Below are positions 1-5,593 of a stretch of 5,593 nt of DNA, piece by piece. The translations under genes were made by a program, and so were the position numbers. Position 1 is the stretch's first letter, and each line of letters opens with the position of its first letter. The notes below the pieces were generated by a model. That model was not told where the DNA came from. It was given only the letters and a program-made list of their open reading frames with translations, and did no database searches. The DNA is from an archaeon (GTDB lineage Archaea; Asgardarchaeota; Heimdallarchaeia; Hodarchaeales; S146-22). The DNA lies in NCBI GenBank assembly GCA_024276395.1, contig JAJRXH010000104.1, positions 1 through 5,593 on the forward strand, read 5' to 3'.

Positions 1-56
1 AGGATGAATGCGGATTACAAGATGAAAGAGATCAGAGCATCACGTGTTTAGCTAAA

Positions 57-65
57 TTTTTAATA
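57..65 (+). promoter_or_regulatory. Possible TATA box upstream of the GTPBP1-like gene
   Basis: The T/A-only stretch TTTTTAATA resembles an archaeal TATA element. Its centre is only about 20 bases before the ATG at 81, so transcription from it would begin at or just past the start codon, implying a leaderless or nearly leaderless mRNA. No Shine-Dalgarno sequence is obvious before the ATG, which fits. In an AT-rich genome such a match can arise by chance. Confidence 0.3.
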
Positions 66-80
66 TGGTCGTGTAAGAAG

Positions 81-1694
81 ATGAATTCTTCATATCTTCC
101 CAAGGAAAAAGAGTCTGGTCCGATAGAATATAAGTTGCTTGTTAAACCGTTAAGTGAACAAAGGCTCGAGAGATTGGCTTCACAGATGCAATATCGTCTT
201 AATGAAGGGAATGGTGAGGCAATATACGAAATTGGTGTTGAGGATAACGGAGCCCTAGTGGGAATTCCTCTGACGGAGCTGGAGGCTTCATTAAATAATC
301 TTAAATTAATTGCACGAAAAGTTAGAGCAGTTCCAACTATCATTCGTAGGACTGAAGTAAGAAAAGGATATTACACGGCAGAAGTCCTCATTAGACGTGT
401 TCCTACCACTCAACCCCCCATTGAGGTTACTGTTTCACTGGCTGGAAATGTTGATTCCGGTAAATCCACAATGTTGGGTTGTCTCATTACCGGACAACTT
501 GACGATGGTCAAGGTAAAACACGAGAATTCGTGTTTAATCATCCTCATGAGAGTGCTACAGGAAGAACATCATCCATTGCTACAAAGGTTTTGGGTTTTG
601 ATGTCCATGGTAACGTGACGAACTATACAAATCCGGAACTACCTTCAAGAATGCCACACGAAATCTTGGAACACTCTGCCAAGTTGATTCGTTTTGTTGA
701 TCTTGCTGGACATGAAAGATATCTCAAGACAACAATTTTTGGGATAACTGGAAACTTTTGTGACTACATGGCAGTGGTCATTGGTGCTAATGCTGGCATT
801 CTTCCAATGACGAGGGAGCATATAGGGCTAGCCTTAGCTCTGCGCATTCCATTTTTCATCGTGCTCTCAAAAATTGATATGGTTCCACATCTAGTATCAG
901 AAGTAATAAATGACATCAAGAAGTTATTAAAAGGTGTTGGCATCTCCAAAATACCCTTGGTCATAAAAAACATTGATGATGTAGCTGTCGCTGCACGACG
1001 GATTCCTAATGGACGAGTGGTACCTATATTCAAGGTAAGTTTCGTTAGCGGTGAAAATGTTGATCTCTTGAGGACATTTCTTAACTTGCTACCTTCTCGT
1101 TATGAGTGGAAGTATCGACAATCCTTGGATTTTCTGTTGTACGTGCAGGAAATTTTTCCCAATGTTCCAGGAGCAGGTTTAGTGGTTTCTGGTGTTGTTG
1201 AAAGCGGGATGGTCAGAGAAGGAGAAATGATGAAGATTGGACCGACCTCAGACGGTCATTTCGTTCCAGTTAAAATTAAGTCGATTCATTATAAACGAGT
1301 TCCCGTAAGTTCTGCCCTAGCTGGCCAATATATTACCTTGGCCCTGGCATTTCCAAAGAAGTATCGGCGATTTGTCGTGCGCAAGGGTCAGGTGCTTACA
1401 TCCAAGAATGATCTTCGGGCATCTTGGAATTTCATTGCAGAGGTATTTGTTCTTCATCATCCATCAACAATTAAAAATGGATACAATAGTATGGTTCATT
1501 GCAAGACCATTCGACAACAAGCGATCATCGAGTTGCCCAAAGGTCAGTTCTTGAGAACAGGTTCTCGTGCCGTGTGCAAGTTTAGATTTTTGTTTCAACC
1601 AGAACATGTACAACCTGGCCAGAAATTCGTGTTTCGAGATGGAAGAACGAAAGGATTAGGTACAATTTTGAAGGTTGGAACTTCTCGAGATTAA
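81..1694 (+). CDS. GTPBP1-family translational GTPase
   Basis: A complete 537-residue GTPase of the GTPBP1/GTPBP2 family, a cytosolic relative of EF-1A/EF-Tu found in archaea and eukaryotes; the eukaryotic members are linked to ribosome rescue and mRNA turnover. An N-terminal domain (about 13-105) contains the family segment RLNEGNGEAIYEIGVEDNG. The G domain has a P-loop GNVDSGKST (122-130), a switch I segment GRTSS (161-165), G3 DLAGHERYLKTT (207-218, catalytic-type His211), G4 SKID (263-266) and a G5-region VSGENVDLL (322-330). EF-Tu-like barrels II and III follow (about 345-440 and 445-535), with the family signatures VLHHPSTI, MVHCKTIRQ and FRDGRTKGLGTI. G4 reads SKID rather than NKxD; human GTPBP1 has TKID, so this is normal here. 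The first ATG puts the conserved N-terminus about a dozen residues in. The frame is open upstream to the window edge but has no ATG, GTG or TTG. The family call is very firm; the substrate in archaea is not established. Confidence 0.94.
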   Translation: MNSSYLPKEKESGPIEYKLLVKPLSEQRLERLASQMQYRLNEGNGEAIYEIGVEDNGALVGIPLTELEASLNNLKLIARKVRAVPTIIRRTEVRKGYYTAEVLIRRVPTTQPPIEVTVSLAGNVDSGKSTMLGCLITGQLDDGQGKTREFVFNHPHESATGRTSSIATKVLGFDVHGNVTNYTNPELPSRMPHEILEHSAKLIRFVDLAGHERYLKTTIFGITGNFCDYMAVVIGANAGILPMTREHIGLALALRIPFFIVLSKIDMVPHLVSEVINDIKKLLKGVGISKIPLVIKNIDDVAVAARRIPNGRVVPIFKVSFVSGENVDLLRTFLNLLPSRYEWKYRQSLDFLLYVQEIFPNVPGAGLVVSGVVESGMVREGEMMKIGPTSDGHFVPVKIKSIHYKRVPVSSALAGQYITLALAFPKKYRRFVVRKGQVLTSKNDLRASWNFIAEVFVLHHPSTIKNGYNSMVHCKTIRQQAIIELPKGQFLRTGSRAVCKFRFLFQPEHVQPGQKFVFRDGRTKGLGTILKVGTSRD

Positions 1695-1720
1695 ATCTTC
1701 TTTAAAGATTAAACAAGTAT

Positions 1721-1730
1721 TGGTTTTTTT
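1721..1730 (+). terminator. Oligo-T terminator after the GTPBP1-like gene
   Basis: A run of seven T (1724-1730) in a T-rich patch lies about 30 bases after the stop codon. Archaeal RNA polymerase terminates at such non-template T runs. A short palindrome, TCTTTAAAGA at 1699-1708, sits between the stop and the T run; it is too weak and too distant to be a classical bacterial-type hairpin terminator. Confidence 0.5.
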
Positions 1731-1798
1731 CATTCTAGTTGATGAAAGTAGTTATCTTTCCTCTAGTGAAATGAAACGGCCATGAACAAGATAACATT

Positions 1799-1826
1799 TG
1801 AAAAATCTCTAGATAATCTCAAAAAA
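1799..1826 (+). promoter_or_regulatory. Possible promoter/operator of AMP phosphorylase gene
   Basis: The purine-rich block TGAAAAA followed by TCTCTAGATAAT loosely fits an archaeal BRE plus TATA element. It would start transcription near 1835-1840, leaving a short leader with the GA-rich ribosome-binding sequence at 1837-1844. Within it the hexamer AATCTC occurs twice, at 1804-1809 and 1815-1820, an 11-base period that puts both copies on one face of the helix, as in many operators. The TATA match is weak. Confidence 0.3.
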
Positions 1827-1853
1827 GTCATATGTTGAAGAAGGCGTAAAACT

Positions 1854-3413
1854 ATGGAAAAGAAGCAACCTCATGAATTACTTAAAAGTTTAAAAGTGAT
1901 CGAACTGGATATTTTTCCTCAAGAGATGATTTTTATCTCTAATTTCGATTATCCAGAGAAAGTTAGGCATCGTGAACTTGAAATTATCATCCACTCTCAG
2001 TCTCGCTCTTTTTCCACCTCTCGAGTGGTTCGTGTTGGAGAAGATATTCTTAAGCCTGGGACTATTGGGTTAGGGCGTTCCATCGTGCACGAATTGCATG
2101 TCAAGCCTGGAGATATAGTTCATATAACCTTTGAACGTCGAGAGCCTCCAGAGAGTTATCAAGCCATAAGAGATCGATTTCTGTATAAAAAAACTCTAAA
2201 TGATGATCAAATAGCAAAAATTGTTAATGATGTTGCAAAAAGGCGATTATCGCCTCTTGAAATGAGCATGTTCATCGCTTCAATGGTTCATGGTGAATGG
2301 TCCGTGCGTGAAATTGAACAGTTGGCACGCTCAATCGCTGAAAGTGGAAAGATCCTAAGGTTTCCTAATGAGATGGTTTTCGATAAACATTCATTGGGAG
2401 GAGTTCCTGGAAACAAAGTGAGCATGTTGATTGTACCTATTGTTGCTGCAAATGGCTTGTTAATACCGAAAACTAGCAGTAGAGCCATTACTTCAGCTGC
2501 TGGAACGGCAGACATTATGGAGAGTACTGGCGCACGTGTGTCTTTTGCTCCAGAAGAAATCTTGGAGATAGCACCGAAAACTAGAGGAATGATAATTTGG
2601 GCAGGAGCATTGGATATATGTCCAGCTGACTCGGTATTGATATCCGAAGTTGAATATCCCCTTAATATTAATCCAAAACCTATGATAATGGCATCTATAC
2701 TCTCAAAAAAGATTGCGATGGGTGTGAGAATGTTAGTTATTGACATTCCTTGTGGGAAGGGAGTCAAGATAGCAAATGACGAAGAGGCAGAGTCTTTTGC
2801 TCATAGTATCAAGCAGATTGGAAGAAAACTTAAAATTAACATTAAATGTGGTATTTCTTATGCAAATAAGCCAGTAGGACATGCAATAGGTCCTCAATTG
2901 GAAGCGTGGGAAGCTTTTCGTGCGCTCGAAACACCAAACGATCTTTCTGTTTCTCGTTCATTAATTGAAAAAGCATCGAGCTTGGCTGGAATGTTGTTGG
3001 AAATGGGTGGAAAGGCTCCTCCAGGACAAGGACATGATTTGGCTCTTAAGACCTTGACCTCTGGTAGAGCACTTGAGAAAATGCAAGAAATCGTAGAAGC
3101 GCAAGGTGGCCCTTCAGGTTTGAGAGCAAAAGATCTAGAATTGAGTTCTCATTCCGTTGACATTCCCGCACCTCGTGATGGCTGGATCGTAGAAATGGAT
3201 AATAGAACTTTGGTTGAAATTGCTAGGACTGCTGGAGCTCCTTATGACAAGGAAGCAGGCATTCTTTTCTTCAAGAAGAGTGAGAGTGTTAGAAGAGGTG
3301 AACCCTTGCTGAGAATTTATTCTAGTTCAGAGTCGAATTTGACAGAGGCCGTTGAAAAATTTCATCAATTACATCCCATCGTCATTGAGGGAATGATTAG
3401 ACGAGTCATTTAA
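1854..3413 (+). CDS. deoA: AMP phosphorylase (archaeal DeoA-like)
   Basis: A complete 519-residue AMP phosphorylase. The family converts AMP plus phosphate to adenine and ribose 1,5-bisphosphate, which an isomerase turns into ribulose 1,5-bisphosphate for type III RuBisCO. The first ~95 residues are the archaeal extension absent from bacterial thymidine phosphorylases (ILKPGTIGLGRSIVHELHVKPGD). The helical domain follows (about 105-175), then the phosphate/nucleotide-binding core with DKHSLGGVPGNKVSM (177-191) and the nucleoside phosphorylase signature SSRAITSAAGTADIMES (208-224). Asp259 in ICPADS is the likely proton donor by family comparison, and SKK (284-286) the likely phosphate-binding lysine region. 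The C-terminal domain contains GGKAPPGQGHDLA and the PAPRDGWI turn. Length is close to the usual ~500. A GA-rich Shine-Dalgarno-like sequence (1837-1844) about nine bases before the ATG supports the start. It appears to be a single-gene unit, flanked by a terminator on each side. No key residue seems missing. Confidence 0.94.
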   Translation: MEKKQPHELLKSLKVIELDIFPQEMIFISNFDYPEKVRHRELEIIIHSQSRSFSTSRVVRVGEDILKPGTIGLGRSIVHELHVKPGDIVHITFERREPPESYQAIRDRFLYKKTLNDDQIAKIVNDVAKRRLSPLEMSMFIASMVHGEWSVREIEQLARSIAESGKILRFPNEMVFDKHSLGGVPGNKVSMLIVPIVAANGLLIPKTSSRAITSAAGTADIMESTGARVSFAPEEILEIAPKTRGMIIWAGALDICPADSVLISEVEYPLNINPKPMIMASILSKKIAMGVRMLVIDIPCGKGVKIANDEEAESFAHSIKQIGRKLKINIKCGISYANKPVGHAIGPQLEAWEAFRALETPNDLSVSRSLIEKASSLAGMLLEMGGKAPPGQGHDLALKTLTSGRALEKMQEIVEAQGGPSGLRAKDLELSSHSVDIPAPRDGWIVEMDNRTLVEIARTAGAPYDKEAGILFFKKSESVRRGEPLLRIYSSSESNLTEAVEKFHQLHPIVIEGMIRRVI

Positions 3414-3429
3414 GTGCAACTTGGAGATC

Positions 3430-3442
3430 TTTTTGCTTTTTT
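3430..3442 (+). terminator. Double oligo-T terminator after AMP phosphorylase
   Basis: Two T runs, five at 3430-3434 and six at 3437-3442, begin 17 bases after the AMP phosphorylase stop codon. This is a typical archaeal intrinsic terminator on the plus strand. The gap to the convergent minus-strand gene has no comparable A run, so no matching terminator is seen for that gene. Confidence 0.55.
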
Positions 3443-3474
3443 CTGACGTGTATTGTTCATTCCTTTTTCTTGGT

Positions 3475-4260
3475 TTATGAATATCTATCCATCCTGCTGA
3501 ACTGTGGTTTCTCATTTATGCTGCTAATGCGGCTGTTAACTCTTCTTAATCTTTTCTTGTCGACTAATAGTCCTTTTATCATTTTGTCACTAATAAAGAA
3601 CAAGCTTGTATCTCTCAATAATAATGTCGCTACAACAAATGATAGCAACGACATAGAAAATAAAGTCCAAGAATCTATAGTCTCTACTATTGCCCACACG
3701 ATTAATTTCTTGAAAGAAATTGGTTTCAATTGATGAATATCCGTGATTGAGGGAGATTCATCGGGTTTAAGATATAGTTGAATTTCTAAAATTTCAAGTC
3801 CTATATTTTTCCTTTTAGTAATGAAATGCCCAATGATATGAACGAGAAAAATTGATAGTAAAACTATTGACACTAAAAGGAATTCTGTATCTTCATTATT
3901 TATGAGAAAAAGAAAAAAGATTGTTATTGGTGAATAGGATGTTAAGAAGTGTTGTTGGAAGAGCACGTTTAGAGAGAAGGAATAGAAAATGATCGCTAAG
4001 AAATAATTAGTGAATCTTGATACTAAAATGTCTGAAAAATGCGGTTTCAACTGGAAGGTGTGGCATTCTGGACATTTTATTAGATTCTTGTCAATGAACG
4101 CTAAGCATGCATTGTTTTCGCATTTTTTTAGTTTATGAAAGAGAAATTCTTGTCGTGATGGTATTAATGCAGTTATTTGAAATGCTCTACCGCAAAACTG
4201 ACAGAATTTAGCCCGAGCTGGGTTGGTTTGGTGGCAATTAGGGCAAGTTTTTCTCATCAT
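3475..4260 (-). CDS. Zinc-ribbon integral membrane protein
   Basis: An unrecognised 261-residue protein, described from its sequence only. The N-terminus carries two Cys4 zinc ribbons: Cys6, Cys9, Cys20 and Cys23 (CPNC...CQFC), then Cys47, Cys52, Cys63 and Cys66 (CENNAC...CPEC). Hydrophobic stretches at about 84-103, 110-121, 126-146 and 186-215 suggest three to five membrane passes. A moderately polar segment at about 147-183 separates the second and last groups. The C-terminal ~35 residues are basic (KKRLRR at 235-240) and likely cytosolic, as are the ribbons. There is no signal peptide; the ribbons precede all membrane segments. The gene starts MM; GGGGTGA just before the first ATG lies closer than normal for a ribosome-binding site, so the second Met is also possible. 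It stands alone: convergent with AMP phosphorylase, divergent from the ubiquitin-like gene. Zinc-ribbon membrane proteins of unknown role are common in archaea, and nothing here identifies a function. Confidence 0.8.
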   Translation of the reverse strand: MMRKTCPNCHQTNPARAKFCQFCGRAFQITALIPSRQEFLFHKLKKCENNACLAFIDKNLIKCPECHTFQLKPHFSDILVSRFTNYFLAIIFYSFSLNVLFQQHFLTSYSPITIFFLFLINNEDTEFLLVSIVLLSIFLVHIIGHFITKRKNIGLEILEIQLYLKPDESPSITDIHQLKPISFKKLIVWAIVETIDSWTLFSMSLLSFVVATLLLRDTSLFFISDKMIKGLLVDKKRLRRVNSRISSINEKPQFSRMDRYS

Positions 4261-4264
4261 TCAC

Positions 4265-4296
4265 CCCATTCCCATTATATTATGATTTTTAATGGG
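4265..4296 (-). promoter_or_regulatory. Possible promoter with flanking repeats, zinc-ribbon gene
   Basis: Read on the minus strand, an A-rich block precedes the TATA-like CATAATATAAT, which would place transcription initiation within a few bases of the start codon. The TATA-like core is bracketed by CCCATT (complement of 4291-4296) on one side and two tandem AATGGG copies (complement of 4271-4276 and 4265-4270) on the other. This forms an inverted repeat with an extra half-site next to the ATG. The arrangement could be an operator, or chance in a low-complexity region. Confidence 0.35.
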
Positions 4297-4441
4297 TCTT
4301 TCTGAATCATTTTTGAAAGACACTATGATATCAGAACCTCGAAAAACTCTTCTACTTTTTTACTATTATTTTTAACGTGTCCATAACAAGTATGGTTTTG
4401 ATTGATTGTTGGTGTTTCTGCCCGATAAGAGATGTGATAAG

Positions 4442-4450
4442 CTTTTTAAA
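4442..4450 (+). promoter_or_regulatory. Probable TATA box of the ubiquitin-like gene
   Basis: CTTTTTAAA lies about 50 bases before the ATG at 4497. Initiation about 25 bases downstream would give a leader of about 25 bases containing the strong ribosome-binding site GGAGG at 4483-4487. The rest of the divergent gap (about 4300-4430) shows no ORF with a convincing start, no strong repeat and no RNA gene. Confidence 0.45.
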
Positions 4451-4496
4451 GAAAGAGGTGCTAGTAGTTACTTGAAGTTCTTGGAGGCAGAAAAAT

Positions 4497-4703
4497 ATGT
4501 CCGTAAGTGAATTGGTATTACAAGAAATATTTTTAGATGAAGAACACGGGGATGAATCACTTACTGTGGGAGAGTTATTACAAAAATTGAACCTAGAAAA
4601 AGATGTTTTTATGGTCTTAGTAAACGGTGTTCGTGCTGATATAGATATGATTGTTGGACCAGAAGACAAGATCATTGTTCTTCCTCGGCTTGTTGGTGGT
4701 TGA
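4497..4703 (+). CDS. Ubiquitin-like beta-grasp protein (SAMP/MoaD/ThiS type)
   Basis: A complete 68-residue protein of the MoaD/ThiS/SAMP/Urm1 superfamily. Members are adenylated at the C-terminal Gly-Gly by an E1-like enzyme. They then carry sulfur as a thiocarboxylate (tRNA thiolation, molybdopterin, thiamine) or are attached to protein lysines as archaeal ubiquitin-like modifiers. Visible landmarks are the helix segment LTVGELLQKLNLE (22-34), the strand FMVLVNG (38-44), the DKIIVLPRLVGG ending (57-68) and a free terminal Gly67-Gly68 that needs no proteolytic trimming. The start is fixed by GGAGG (4483-4487) nine bases before the ATG. The first ~20 residues are acidic (DEEHGDES). No MoaE, ThiF/UbaA-type E1 or thiolase partner lies within the window, so sulfur carrier and protein modifier cannot be told apart. 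Family confidence is high; the specific role is open. Confidence 0.85.
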   Translation: MSVSELVLQEIFLDEEHGDESLTVGELLQKLNLEKDVFMVLVNGVRADIDMIVGPEDKIIVLPRLVGG

Positions 4704-4889
4704 AAAAAGATTCTTTCCATTCATTAAGGGATTTCGAAGGAAGAAACTTTACATCCAAATGTTTCCAATGAAGAGGAAACTCAAGATGAAGTCATCTTTG
4801 ATGCTAGGATGCTGAGAGATTCCTTTTCGGTTTTTAATTCTTTATTTATAATTATCCTTTTTTGTCCTCTCGTCTTGTTAGGTGTGTGA
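4696..4889 (+). pseudogene. Possible frameshifted small membrane protein gene
   Basis: Two overlapping open frames could be one broken gene. The first begins at a GTG (4696) overlapping the stop of the ubiquitin-like gene and reads VEKRFFPFIKGFRRKK before running on to a TGA at 4813-4815. The second has no early start codon but is open from 4728 to a TGA at 4887-4889. It encodes an acidic stretch (NVSNEEETQDEV) followed by a hydrophobic tail (FNSLFIIILFCPLVLLGV). Joining them needs one extra base somewhere in 4728-4815 and would give a basic start, an acidic middle and a C-terminal membrane anchor of about 64 residues. The stop lies three bases before the next gene's ATG, as in an operon. As sequenced, only a 26-residue ORF (ATG at 4809) makes the tail. 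Against a gene: T-rich promoter or terminator DNA reads as hydrophobic residues by chance, and a TATA-like element lies inside it. Confidence 0.3.
4841..4854 (+). promoter_or_regulatory. Possible TATA box of the Ras-like gene
   Basis: TTTATTTATAATTA lies about 45 bases before the ATG at 4893. Initiation about 25 bases downstream would give a leader of about 20 bases holding the AGGTG ribosome-binding site at 4880-4884. A T6 run just after it (4858-4863) could also end transcription coming from the ubiquitin-like gene. This reading competes with the view that the stretch encodes a membrane segment. Confidence 0.4.
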
Positions 4890-4892
4890 TAC

Positions 4893-5593
4893 ATGCAACT
4901 CGCTCGAATAGTTTCAATTGGTGATTACGAAGCTGGGAAAAAATTTATTTTTGAGAACTGCGAATCCACGATGGGAATGCACTTTCTTACTAACCTGGGC
5001 ATTACTTTCAGCATTCACAAGTACAATCCTCCATTGACACAGTTTAATGAAGGAATGAACATTAATAGAAGTGGGATTTCCACACCGCCCTTTATCTTGC
5101 AGGTAATAACTTTGCGCGAAGTTAATCGTTCCTTGCATCATACCCTATTAAGAGGGGTCTTGGGAGGATTTTATTCGCATGATGCAACTGAGAGGATTAC
5201 CGAGGAAACCTTATATTATGATGTTGAGAGAATGTGGGCCGTAAACAAGAAACCATTTCCAATTTTGTTTTTAGATTTTTATCAAGGACACGTTGAGCAT
5301 GAAAGCAATTTACTTTCACGGAATTCGACAGTTGTAGAGAAAATTTCAAGTGAATTGATGGAAACCTTGTTTAAGGAAAATGAATATGATTCTGGTATTT
5401 TTTATCGTCCCTTGAAAAAAGATGATGATCAAGCTTTTGATCAAATAATCTATGAGTTATTAGAAGCCATTTATGATTATGCATTATCCATTGGATTAAA
5501 CTGGAGGCCCGTGAACGTAGAAAAATTCGTAAAAGAATTGGAATCAATCTTGCGAATAGCTGATGAAATCATACCTGGACTTCGCCATGCTAT
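4893..5593 (+). CDS. Degenerate Ras/Rab-like small GTPase, 3' end outside window
   Basis: The reading frame is open from ATG 4893 to the window edge (233 codons visible, no stop), so the C-terminus is missing. The start is firm: an in-frame TGA lies at 4887-4889 and AGGTG (4880-4884) sits eight bases upstream. The protein follows a Rab-like small GTPase layout. A P-loop remnant GDYEAGKK (10-17) comes after strand 1 (RIVSIG), and a switch I/strand 2 segment TNLGITFSIH (33-42) lies 18 residues from Lys16, the Rab spacing. Strand 3 LQV (69-71), an RG..GG segment (87-92, cf. Rab YYRGAxG), strand 5 PFPILFLD (121-128) and a long helix 5 (about 177-198) follow. Key residues are lost: the P-loop Ser/Thr is Lys17, the switch I Thr aligns with Asn34, DxxG is replaced by TLRE (73-76), NKxD by DFYQ (128-131), and no SAK motif is seen. 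A helical extension follows position 200. Residues 43-66 look like an insertion. Probably a pseudo-GTPase with a scaffolding or regulatory role; function unknown. Confidence 0.7.
   Translation, partial: MQLARIVSIGDYEAGKKFIFENCESTMGMHFLTNLGITFSIHKYNPPLTQFNEGMNINRSGISTPPFILQVITLREVNRSLHHTLLRGVLGGFYSHDATERITEETLYYDVERMWAVNKKPFPILFLDFYQGHVEHESNLLSRNSTVVEKISSELMETLFKENEYDSGIFYRPLKKDDDQAFDQIIYELLEAIYDYALSIGLNWRPVNVEKFVKELESILRIADEIIPGLRHA

Noticed and set aside
1..51. Open frame ending in TAG at 49-51 (16 codons visible), possibly the 3' end of an upstream gene
   Set aside because: Too short to recognise, and another frame is also open across the same stretch, so it cannot be supported as coding.
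3..80. Upstream extension of the GTPBP1-like reading frame to the window edge
   Set aside because: There is no ATG, GTG or TTG in that frame, and the conserved N-terminus already starts about 12 residues after the ATG at 81.
1699..1708. Palindrome TCTTTAAAGA after the GTPBP1-like gene as a hairpin terminator
   Set aside because: It is very short and AT-only apart from two pairs, and lies well before the T run; the T run alone explains termination in archaea.
1832..1849. Five-codon ORF (MLKKA) just before AMP phosphorylase
   Set aside because: It overlaps the ribosome-binding sequence, and so short an ORF is expected by chance; no sign of attenuator structure.
2288..2767. 159-codon open frame on the minus strand inside the AMP phosphorylase gene
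   Set aside because: It lies antisense to a strongly conserved enzyme gene and has no recognisable features; a shadow frame.
3470..3733. 87-codon plus-strand frame opposite the zinc-ribbon gene
   Set aside because: It is antisense to the C-terminal part of the membrane protein, whose frame is longer and has clear zinc ribbons.
4352..4720. 122-codon minus-strand frame covering the ubiquitin-like gene
   Set aside because: The plus strand encodes a clear beta-grasp protein with a strong ribosome-binding site; the antisense frame is Ser/Thr-rich and lacks recognisable features.
4914..5141. 75-codon minus-strand frame inside the Ras-like gene
   Set aside because: It is antisense to the long open frame with the GTPase-like layout and has no independent support.

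Overview
The window looks like a piece of an AT-rich archaeal chromosome, most probably from an Asgard archaeon. Three things point to archaea: an AMP phosphorylase with the archaeal N-terminal extension, a GTPBP1-family translational GTPase very close in motif order to the eukaryotic proteins, and a small beta-grasp protein ending in Gly-Gly (SAMP/MoaD/Urm1 type). The narrower Asgard guess rests mainly on the last gene, which keeps the layout of a Ras/Rab-like small GTPase; such proteins are abundant in Asgard genomes. This assignment is inferred from gene content only.

Layout. At the left (81-1694, +) is a complete GTPBP1-like GTPase. After an oligo-T terminator and a 159-base gap comes a complete AMP phosphorylase (1854-3413, +), the first enzyme of the archaeal AMP salvage route that feeds type III RuBisCO. 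Another oligo-T terminator lies in the 61-base convergent gap, and facing it on the minus strand is a 261-residue membrane protein with two N-terminal zinc ribbons (4260-3475). A 236-base divergent region (4261-4496) appears to hold promoters for both sides. To the right (+) are a 68-residue ubiquitin-like protein (4497-4703), a 189-base stretch that is either a broken small membrane-protein gene or a T-rich promoter/terminator region, and the start of a Ras-like protein (4893 to the window edge). That last gene keeps the fold landmarks but has lost most nucleotide-binding motifs.

The first two genes are ordinary and well conserved, and share no obvious pathway. The right-hand group (ubiquitin-like protein, possible small membrane protein, degenerate Ras-like protein) is the least familiar part and the best candidate for something undescribed. 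No RNA genes, CRISPR arrays, insertion sequences or long repeats were seen.
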